From Palsa-459 sp963841965 (GTDB taxonomy: Bacteria > Actinomycetota > Acidimicrobiia > Acidimicrobiales > RAAP-2), in NCBI GenBank assembly GCA_963841965.1, contig CAWJES010000011.1:1-7254 (forward strand): DNA of 7,254 bases, given 5' to 3'. The first letter of the stretch is position 1. Each line of letters opens with the position of its first letter. A program made the position numbers and the translations under genes. Shown here piece by piece: positions 1-6,718 of this stretch. The notes beneath the pieces were generated by a model. That model did no database searches and had not been told where the DNA came from. It was given only the letters and a program-made list of their open reading frames with translations.

Positions 1-190
1 ACACTTGCGATGCATTGACTCGCGGTCACATTTCTACACCCCACGCGCCGTCGGAAAGGCACACGCCCCGGTGCCCCCACGCCATTGGACGAAGCTCGGA
101 GTTTCCCGACGCATTGGGAGCGGCATCGGCACCGCGGGCACCGCCAACTGCCTGCACGTGCACGGTATGCGAGAATGGATGACCGGAAGT
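1..190. other. Upstream non-coding region of lutA
   Basis: No supportable gene lies here. One plus-strand frame stays open from position 5 to 622, but its translation is Arg/Pro/Ser-rich without recognisable motifs, and beyond 267 it is a shadow of lutA. The region should carry the promoter for lutA-lutBC. A TTGACT at 15-20 has no acceptable -10 hexamer 16-18 bases downstream. A weak -10-like GAGAAT lies at 171-176 without a convincing -35. I therefore name no promoter. The only distinct structure is the palindrome at 153-162. Confidence 0.5.
153..162. promoter_or_regulatory. Perfect 10-bp palindrome TGCACGTGCA, possible operator
   Basis: TGCACGTGCA is its own reverse complement and sits 43 bases before the ATG at 205, where a repressor or activator site for the lut genes could lie. 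Lactate-oxidation operons are commonly controlled by GntR-family regulators (LutR, LldR), and rhamnose genes by LacI, DeoR or AraC types. The site does not clearly match a consensus I can name. In GC-rich DNA a 10-bp palindrome can arise by chance, so the regulatory role is a guess based on position. Confidence 0.2.
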
Positions 191-199
191 GGGGAGGGA
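191..199 (+). promoter_or_regulatory. Strong ribosome binding site GGGGAGGGA
   Basis: This purine run contains GGAGG and ends five bases before the ATG at 205, an ideal spacing. No comparable Shine-Dalgarno sequence precedes the GTG at 267, where the recognisable LutA sequence begins. Translation of this operon therefore probably begins at 205. Either a short leader ORF is translated first, or LutA itself starts at 205 and one base is missing near 266. Confidence 0.6.
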
Positions 200-204
200 C
201 GTCC

Positions 205-270
205 ATGCAGATCAAGCACGCGCCGCCGATCCTTCGCGACGCACCCCCGCACCCTTTCGCGCTGCAGTGA
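205..270 (+). CDS. 21-codon ORF overlapping lutA start: leader peptide or displaced LutA N-terminus
   Basis: ATG at 205 follows a strong ribosome binding site and opens a 21-residue reading frame (beginning MQIKHAPPILRD, ending FALQ) that stops with TGA at 268-270. The stop overlaps the GTG at 267 in a GTGA arrangement, which would suit translational coupling. The peptide is Pro/His-rich and matches nothing I know. A single base missing at about 266 would instead join this frame to LutA as a 21-22-residue N-terminal extension. Single missing bases are the dominant defect elsewhere in this window, so that reading is at least as likely. LutA homologues generally start right at the first beta strand, which favours the leader or coupling reading. 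Confidence 0.35.
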   Translation: MQIKHAPPILRDAPPHPFALQ

Positions 271-1001
271 GAGTCGCCCTCTTCATCACGTGCATCAACG
301 ACGGGCTCTACCCCGAAACCGGCAAAGCGGTCGTGGAGGTCATCGAGAGGCTCGGTCACGAAGTCGTCTTCCCGACAGAGCAAACCTGCTGCGGCCAGAT
401 GCACTTCAACGCCGGCTACCAGGCGGAAGGTCTCCAGCTAGCGCATCACTTCCGGGATGTCTTCGGATCCTACGACGTCATCGTGTCCCCGTCGGCATCC
501 TGCGTGGGCACCGTCCGCGAGCTCTACGCGACAGCTGCGCGCGCCGCCGACGACACGTCGCTCGCGTCGGATCTCGACGGATTGACGCAGCGGGTCTTCG
601 AGTTCTCCGAGTTCCTGACTGACGTCGCCAAGGTGACGGACGTCGGTGCAAGCTTTCGGCGTCGCGTGGCGTACCACCCGACGTGCCACTCGCTGCGCGT
701 CCTCGGGATCACGAATGGCCCCCGACTCCTCCTCGAGAGGGTGGAGGGTCTCGAGCTGGTCGATTTCATCGATCTCGACCAGTGCTGCGGCTTCGGCGGG
801 ATGTTCTCCCTCAAGAATTCCGAGACGTCGATCGCGATGGGGCAGGACAAGTTCGGCCACATCGCGGATGCGAGCGCGGAGGTCGTGTGCTCGCTGGACA
901 ACTCCTGCCTGACGCACATCGGGGGCATCGCCGCTCGCGCGAGCTCCCCCATCAAGGCAATGCACCTTGCTGAGATCCTTGCCTCGAGAGATGGGGGCTG
1001 A
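267..1001 (+). CDS. lutA: LutA, cysteine-rich CCG-domain subunit of L-lactate oxidation
   Basis: LutA belongs to the LutABC iron-sulfur complex that oxidises L-lactate to pyruvate in the cytoplasm. From the GTG at 267 the protein is 244 residues, the usual LutA length of about 240, and opens with RVALFITC as family members do. It carries two CCG domains: Cys9, Cys41-Cys42-Gly (followed by QMHFNAGYQ) and Cys79 in the first, then Cys140 (YHPTCHSLR), Cys173-Cys174-Gly (FGGMFSLKN) and Cys214 in the second. These are the heterodisulfide-reductase-type cluster or redox cysteines. The stop TGA (999-1001) shares its last base with the ATG of the next gene, so the two are cotranscribed and probably coupled. 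The start is uncertain. GTG 267 lacks a ribosome binding site and overlaps a 21-codon ORF with a strong one, so ATG 205 is possible if one base is missing. The reading frame is otherwise intact. Confidence 0.9.
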   Translation: MRVALFITCINDGLYPETGKAVVEVIERLGHEVVFPTEQTCCGQMHFNAGYQAEGLQLAHHFRDVFGSYDVIVSPSASCVGTVRELYATAARAADDTSLASDLDGLTQRVFEFSEFLTDVAKVTDVGASFRRRVAYHPTCHSLRVLGITNGPRLLLERVEGLELVDFIDLDQCCGFGGMFSLKNSETSIAMGQDKFGHIADASAEVVCSLDNSCLTHIGGIAARASSPIKAMHLAEILASRDGG

Positions 1002-3178
1002 TGGCCCGGACCTTTGACTCCGACCACCCATTCCCGGACCTCGCGCGCATCGCGCTCGCCGACGGCCAGCTTCGATCGAACCTCGCACATGCAACGACGA
1101 CGATCCGCGAGAAGCGTGGGCGCGCAGTAGGCGAGCTCGGCGACTGGGAGGACCTTCGTGACGCCGGGGTCGCCATCAAGGACTACGTACTCGAGAACCT
1201 CGAGGCGTTGGTGGTGCAGCTCGAGCAGAGCGTGACGCGCAACGGGGGCGTCGTCCACTGGGCTCGCACGGCGCAGGAGGCCAATGCGGTCGTCGTGGAC
1301 CTCGTGCAGGCGACTTCCGCGAAGTCGGTCGTGAAGATCAAGTCGATGGTGACACAGGAGATCGGGCTCAATGCTGCGCTCGAGGAGCACGGCATCGCCG
1401 CCTACGAGACGGATCTCGCCGAACTCATCGTACAGTTGGGCGATGACCTTCCCTCGCACATCCTGGTCCCGGCGATCCACAAGAACAGGTCCCAGATCCG
1501 CGACATCTTCATCCGGGAAATGGGAAGGTCCGGATTGGATGCGCCTGCCGGACTGACCGACGATCCCGCTGCGCTGGCGGCCGCCGCGCGCGCACACCTT
1601 CGTGACCGCTTCTTCACAGCGAAGGTCGGGATCTCGGGTGCGAACTTCCTCATCGCTGACACCGGTGGGCTTGTGATCGTCGAGTCTGAAGGGAACGGCA
1701 GGATGTGCCTGACGCTTCCCGAAACGCTGATCTCGGTGGTCGGCGTCGAGAAGATCCTCCCGGATTGGAAGAGCTTGGGCGTCTTCCTGCAGCTGCTCCC
1801 CAGGTCTTCGACCGGCGAACGCATGAATCCCTACACGTCCATCTTCACGGGCGTGACGCCAGGCGACGGGCCGTCTCGTTTCCACCTCGTCCTGCTCGAC
1901 AATGGCCGGACCTCGGCGCTGGCGGACCCTGACGGCCGCGAGGTGCTGCGCTGCATCCGGTGCTCGGCGTGCCTCAACGTCTGCCCCGTCTACGAGCGCA
2001 CCGGCGGCCACGCATACGGGAATCCGTATCCAGGGCCGATCGGCGCCGTCCTGGTCCCACAGCTCCGGAAGACCTCGCGCTCGGCCCTCGAGGAGTCGCT
2101 TCCTTATGCCTCGTCCCTGTGCGGAGCGTGCTACGAAGTCTGCCCCGTCAAGATCGACATCCCGAGGATCCTGGTCAAGCTTCGGACGGACGTCGTCGAC
2201 GCAAAGCGATCTGAGCACCCGCGCGACCCCGAGCTGCTGACTATGAAGGCGGCTGGTTCCATGTTCAGCTCGCCCCGTCGTTTCCAGAGGCTCGTCTCAA
2301 TGGGTGCCATTGTCTCGCGCATCGCGCGGCGCCCGTCGGTGCGGTACCTTCCTGCGCCGCTGAACAAGTGGACCAGCGGTCGCGATGCGCCACTGCCGCG
2401 GACACCAACGTTCCGGACCTGGTTTGCCGAGACCCACCCGCTGGGGCGCGAGTCGGACCAGGCTGCACCGGTCAATTCGGCCGCAGCCGCCAGCGCCGCA
2501 GCGCCAAGCGAGCGCTCGCGCGTTCGGATCGAGAACGGCGGCGAGCAGTCGCGCGCCTCCATGATCTCCGCCATCGGGGACGCCATCGATCCGGGTCGCG
2601 GTTCGAGCCATCGGATCCCTGCGGCGACATACCGAACGGCTGGCACACTCTCTGCGTCCGAGCGAATCTCGCAGTTCGAGGACAGGCTCGTCGACTACCG
2701 CGCCAGCGTGATCGAGGCTGCACCCGGGCAGGTGGGATCGTGCGTCGCAGAGCTCCTCGCGCGCCGCGGCGCGACGACGCTCGCGGTCCCAGCTGATCTC
2801 CCCGAGGCCTGGACCTCCGGGGTGGGCGCGGAGATACGCCGGGACGATCCGGCCATGGGCATCGATGCGCTCGATGCGACCGATGCGACTCTCTCGGCGT
2901 GCGCAATTGCTATCTCCGAGACCGGCACAATCATCTTGGACTCGGGGCCGATGCAGGGTCGCCGCATCCTCTCGCTCATCCCTGACCACCTCATCGTTGT
3001 GGTGGCAGAGGAGCAGGTGGTGCAACTCGTGCCCGAGGCCGTGGCCCGACTCGATCCGGTGACTGCGCAGACCTGGATCTCGGGACCCTCGGCGACATCG
3101 GATATCGAGTTGGAGCGGATCGAGGGCGTCCACGGTCCCCGCGTGCTCGATGTCGTCGTCATCCGAGCCGATCGGTGA
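1001..3178 (+). CDS. lutB: LutB-LutC fusion, iron-sulfur L-lactate oxidation protein
   Basis: This uninterrupted 725-codon gene joins two subunits that are normally separate. Residues 1 to about 485 are LutB: an LUD domain (KSMVTQEIGLNAAL near 113, AIHKNRSQIRDIF near 162, VGISGANFLIADTGGLVIVE near 208), then ferredoxin-type 4Fe-4S motifs with Cys318, 321, 324, 328 (CIRCSACLNVCP) and Cys374, 377, 381 (CGACYEVCPVKIDIP). An Ala/Ser-rich linker covers about 488-506. Residues from about 517-521 to 725 are LutC: SRASMISAIGDAID resembles a LutC N-terminus, ISETGTIILDSGP is near 638, and ISGPSATSDIELERIEG HGP-type sequence lies near the end. LutB normally has about 470-490 residues and LutC about 220-240, so both look complete. 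Start ATG 1001 overlaps the lutA stop by one base. With LutA it should convert L-lactate to pyruvate. Both halves share one frame, so a single indel cannot have created the fusion. Confidence 0.9.
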   Translation: MARTFDSDHPFPDLARIALADGQLRSNLAHATTTIREKRGRAVGELGDWEDLRDAGVAIKDYVLENLEALVVQLEQSVTRNGGVVHWARTAQEANAVVVDLVQATSAKSVVKIKSMVTQEIGLNAALEEHGIAAYETDLAELIVQLGDDLPSHILVPAIHKNRSQIRDIFIREMGRSGLDAPAGLTDDPAALAAAARAHLRDRFFTAKVGISGANFLIADTGGLVIVESEGNGRMCLTLPETLISVVGVEKILPDWKSLGVFLQLLPRSSTGERMNPYTSIFTGVTPGDGPSRFHLVLLDNGRTSALADPDGREVLRCIRCSACLNVCPVYERTGGHAYGNPYPGPIGAVLVPQLRKTSRSALEESLPYASSLCGACYEVCPVKIDIPRILVKLRTDVVDAKRSEHPRDPELLTMKAAGSMFSSPRRFQRLVSMGAIVSRIARRPSVRYLPAPLNKWTSGRDAPLPRTPTFRTWFAETHPLGRESDQAAPVNSAAAASAAAPSERSRVRIENGGEQSRASMISAIGDAIDPGRGSSHRIPAATYRTAGTLSASERISQFEDRLVDYRASVIEAAPGQVGSCVAELLARRGATTLAVPADLPEAWTSGVGAEIRRDDPAMGIDALDATDATLSACAIAISETGTIILDSGPMQGRRILSLIPDHLIVVVAEEQVVQLVPEAVARLDPVTAQTWISGPSATSDIELERIEGVHGPRVLDVVVIRADR
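3159..3178. other. Convergent 3' overlap of lutBC and rhaB
   Basis: The stop of lutBC (TGA 3176-3178, plus strand) and the stop of rhaB (TGA 3159-3161, minus strand) lie so that the last 20 bp code on both strands. Both readings fit family C-termini: LutC ends ...RVLDVVVIRADR and RhaB ends with a short tail ...RVTDRLG. I see no hairpin plus T-run at this junction, only the 8-bp palindrome CCGATCGG at 3168-3175. A conventional bidirectional terminator is absent. Confidence 0.65.
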
Positions 3179-4675
3179 CCCTTGTCGTGGAGAGCGACTC
3201 CTCCGCCGACTGCCACAGCAGGCCCTGCGAAGGGTCTGGCTCGAACCGGAGGACGCCGAAGGACCGGCGGACCATCCACCGCATGCCCCACAGGTCGTCA
3301 TCTACCAGGTCGAGAGCGCGGAATTGCATGAGCGCATTGCCGATCGCGGCGGCCTCGATGGGGCCAGCCTCTACCGGCACGCCGCAGGCATCCGCCGTCA
3401 TCTGACACAGCTGCTCGTTCATCGCCCCACCACCGACGATGTGGATCGTGTCGACCCGCCGGGCTGCCACCTCCTCGATGCCCCGGATGGCACGCCGGTA
3501 TGCGAGCGCGAGGCTGTCAAGGATGCATCGGCGAACTCCGCCGGCTGCCGAGGTGCGGGCCGGTCGTGTCCGCAGAGTTCGGCGATGCGGCCACGCATGT
3601 CCCCCGTGGTGAGCAGGACGCTGGACTCGGCATCGATGAGGTACTGAAACCTCGGGATGCTCGACGCGTCGAGCATCAAGGCGGCGAGGTCGAGATCCAG
3701 ACCATCGCCTTGAACTCCCGGATGACCTCCTGGAGCGGCCAGAAGCCCATGATGTTGCGCAGCAAGCGCGTCTTGCCGAACGCACCCAGCTCGTTCGAGT
3801 ACCCGGCCTCGAATGCCTGCCTCGTGACCACGGGCTCGTCGATCTCAACACCGACGAGCGACCACGTGCCTGATGAGATGAACGCGAATCGCTCGTCGAC
3901 CGCAGGGACCGCAAGCACCGCCGAGGCGGTGTCGTGGGACGCGACCGAGGTGATCAGCAGATCCGGTGGGACACCGGCCTCGAGCGCCGCGGGATCGCTG
4001 ACAGGGCCGAGGACCGTGCCCGGTGGTGTAGGTCACCGACGATCGAAGGCGGGATCGAGAGCATCTCCATGAGCTCGGTGTCCCACTCACGCGATACCGT
4101 CAGCAACTGCGTGGTCGAGGAGTTTGTCTTCTCCCATGCGCTCCGTCCAGTCAGCAGGTAGCCGAGTAGGTCAGGGATGAGCAGGACTGTGGCCGTCTCG
4201 TCCTCGGGCCGCGCGGACCGGTCAGCGAGCAGCTGGTAGAGCGTGTTGAAGCTGAGCAGTGCAATGCCGCTCCGCTCGAAGAGCTTCCATCCGCCGACAG
4301 CTGCAACGGCTGCCTCGAACGCGGGATGAGTGCGCGAGTCGCGGTGGTGGACCGGATCCTCGAGCAGGCGGCCATCAGTCCCTACGCGGCCGTAGTCGAC
4401 GGCCCACGAGTCGATTCCGGCCGACACGAGCACTCCGCCGCGCAGGAGCGCGGCCCGAGCTGCCATCGGAGACCCGCGACGACCTCCTCGTAGAGCCTGC
4501 GCAGCTGCCACCGGAACACCCCGTCCACGTCGACACCGCCGTTGGGGAATCGCGAAACCTCCTCGATCTCAATCAGGCCGTCGCGGAGCTCCGCTGCGAA
4601 CACCCGGCCGCTCGAAGCCCCGAGATCGACCGCAGCAACCCAGATGCCTCCTGGCCGATCGGAGTCAACCGTCAC
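3159..4675 (-). CDS. rhaB: Rhamnulokinase RhaB, reading frame broken by four 1-base deletions
   Basis: This FGGY-family sugar kinase phosphorylates L-rhamnulose to L-rhamnulose 1-phosphate with ATP. Start GTG 4675-4673 overlaps the rhaD stop (GTGA). The protein is spread over five consecutive frames that switch near 4463-4464, 4019-4023, 3706-3708 and 3530-3531. Each switch equals one missing base. Adding four bases makes 1521 bases, or 506 residues, close to normal (about 480-500). In order one sees AAVDLGASSGRVFAAEL (N-terminal phosphate motif), GIDSWAVDYG, FNTLYQLLA, LLIPDLLGYLLTG, SVASHDTASAVLAVP (the Asp codon at 3931-3933 is the probable catalytic base), FISSGTWSLVGVE, NELGAFGKTRLLRNIMG, RCILDSLALAYRRA and HIVGGGAMNEQLCQMTADA with EAAAIGNALMQ (nucleotide-binding end). 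No stop falls inside the reconstructed frame and all motifs survive, so I favour a sequence error over a pseudogene. As submitted, no single frame encodes a full kinase. Confidence 0.88.
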
Positions 4676-6703
4676 CGGAGGAACGCGGAGGCCACGCCAG
4701 AGTCCACCGGTATGTGCGCGCCGGTGGTCAGGCTGAGGTCGCCTCCGAGCAGCGCGAAGACCGCGCCGGCGATGCTCTCGGGAAGCACCTCTCGTTTCAG
4801 GAGGGTCCTGCCGGCGTAGTAGACGCCCAGCTCCTCCTCCTCGACGCCATAGACGGCGGCCGCTGTGCCCCCATCCGCTCGCGAAGATCTTCGAGCCCCG
4901 CACGACTCCGTCGGGATTGACGCCGTTCACCCTGATCCCTAGCTCGCCGAGCTCCACAGCGAGAAGGCGCACTTGGTGTGCCTGTCGGCCTTAGCAGAGC
5001 CATAGGCGACGTTGTTCGGCCCAGCGAAGACCGAGTTCTTGGAGACGATGTAGACGATGTCGCCACCGGTGCCCTGCGCCTTCATGACCCCGACGGCTGC
5101 TTGGGCTGCGAGGAACGAGCCCTTGGCAACCACATCGTGCTGAAGGTCCCAGTCCCTCTCGGTCGTCTCGAGGAGAGGCTTCGAGATCGACAACCCGGCA
5201 TTGTTGACGAGGATGTCGATCCCGCCGTAGGCAAAGATCGCGTCGCCAATCGCACGCTCGATCTCTTCTCGGGATGGACGTCGGCCGCCACGGGAACCGC
5301 TTCATCGGCGCTTCCGATACCCGCAGCCACCTCCGTGGCCGAGTCGAGATCGAGGTCCGCGACGACGACGTGTGCGCCCTCACGGCTCAGGCGGCGGGCG
5401 GTCGCCGCGCCGATGCCCGAGCCGCCGCCGGTCACGAATGCAACCCTGGATGCCGGCGCCGGGCCTCGGCATCCTGAGGAGCTTCTCCTCCTTCAGCTGC
5501 CAGTACTCGATCTTGAACTTCTCGGACTCCTCGATCGGCTCGTAGCGCGAGATGGCCTCCGCCGCCGTCATGACGTTGATGGCATTGACGAAGAACTCTC
5601 CGGCGACTCTGGCGGTCTGCGCGTGTTGCCGAACGAGAACATCCCGACACCCGGCACGAGCACAATGGCCGGGTCCGCCCCGCGCATCGCGGGTGATTCG
5701 GGCGTGGCGAAGCGGTCGTAGTACGCGGTGTACTCCTCGCGATACGACTGGTGGAGCGTGGCCAGCCGGGCAAGCATCTCCTCGGCGCTCGCATTCGCTT
5801 CGACGTCCAGTACCAGCGGCCTCACCTTCGTCCGCAGGAAGTGGTCCGGGCACGAGCTCCCGCGGTTCGCCAGCTCCGCGTGGCGCTCGGACTCGAGGAA
5901 CCCGAGCACCTCGTCGCAGTCGGTGAAGTGCCCGACCTGGGGGCGATCGGTCGACGCCATCCCCCGGATGGCCGGAAATATCTCTATCGCCCTGCGTCGG
6001 CGATCCGCGGGGTCGAGGCGGAGGAAGCCCTGGAGCTTCGGGCCAAGCGGCTCGGGTCGGCCGTGCTGGGCGATGTAGGCGGTCGCAGTGCGGATGATCT
6101 CGAGAGAGTTCGCCTCGCTATCCTCGCTCGTGTCCCCCCAGGCGGTGATTCCGTGCCCGCCCAGGATGACGCCAATCGAGTCCGGGTGGCGCGCATGGAT
6201 CTCTGCGATGTCGAGACCGAGCTGGAATCCGGGTCGACGCCAGGGCACCCAATGCACACGTCCTTTGAAGATCGTCTCGGTCAGGGCCTCGCCATCAGCA
6301 GACGTGACAATCGCTATTCCCGCATCAGGGTGAAGGTGATCGACATGGTCGCTTACGACGAGGCCGTGCATCGCCGTGTCGATGGACGGAGCCGCTCCGC
6401 CCTTCCCGAACAGGCAGAAATCGAACGCGGCGACCATCTCATCTTCGTGCTCCGGGCCTCGGTAGACCCTGGTCAAGGAGCGCAGCGCATCCAACCGAAT
6501 TGCCGCAAGCCCTTGGATGCTCAGCGTCCCGAGATCGCCCCCGGAGCCCTTGACCCACATGACGTCGATCTCGTCGCCACTGGATGGATCCGAGACGACT
6601 GCCTTCGCCGAGGCATTCCCGCCGGCGTAATTCGTGTTGCGCGGGTCGGCTCCGAGCCTGTGTGCCCGCTCGATCAACTCGAGGACCGACTGCGGGGTGG
6701 CAT
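4672..6703 (-). CDS. rhaD: Bifunctional rhamnulose-1-phosphate aldolase / L-lactaldehyde dehydrogenase (RhaEW/YuxG type), frame-broken
   Basis: The N-terminal class II aldolase domain cleaves L-rhamnulose 1-phosphate to DHAP and L-lactaldehyde. The C-terminal short-chain dehydrogenase domain oxidises lactaldehyde to L-lactate. The aldolase shows GADPRNTNYAGGN, WVKGSGGDLGTL, AAPSIDTAMHGLV, and probable zinc ligands in HVDHLH (His codons 6336-6338, 6330-6332) and GGHG (6153-6155). The dehydrogenase shows VTGGGSGIG (from 5435), NNAG (5205-5194), a Ser in IVSKNS, Tyr (5004-5002) and Lys (4992-4990) of YGSAK, and ends PVDSGVASAFLR with TGA 4674-4672. The frame breaks near 6699, 5623, 5446, 5276, 4984, 4868-4872 and 4861. 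All are single missing bases except 5446, which is one extra or two missing. Correction gives 678-679 residues, normal for this fusion. ATG 6703 is my preferred start; GTG 6718, just after the rhaI stop, is the alternative. Confidence 0.9.
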
Positions 6704-6718
6704 ACGACAGTTCGGCAC

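Noticed and set aside
15..43. TTGACT as a -35 promoter element
   Set aside because: No -10-like hexamer occurs at 16-18 bases spacing; the next bases are C-rich.
5..622. Plus-strand open frame of 205 codons at the left edge
   Set aside because: The region from 267 onward encodes LutA in another frame, and the first 60 residues show no recognisable domain.
524..2218. Minus-strand open frame of 564 codons opposite lutA/lutBC
   Set aside because: It is antisense to two clearly recognisable genes, its translation is Arg/Asp-rich without family motifs, and GC-rich DNA commonly keeps such shadow frames open.
3160..3185. Bidirectional intrinsic terminator between lutBC and rhaB
   Set aside because: Only an 8-bp palindrome (CCGATCGG) is present, with no longer stem and no T-run on either strand.
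2297..3301. Minus-strand open frame of 334 codons opposite the LutC half
   Set aside because: It overlaps the intact LutC domain and its translation is low-complexity Arg/Ser/Ala.
3530..5624. Programmed frameshifting or recoding in rhaB and rhaD
   Set aside because: There are too many sites, no slippery heptamers with downstream structure, and housekeeping sugar enzymes are not known to be decoded this way. Single missing bases explain the pattern more simply.
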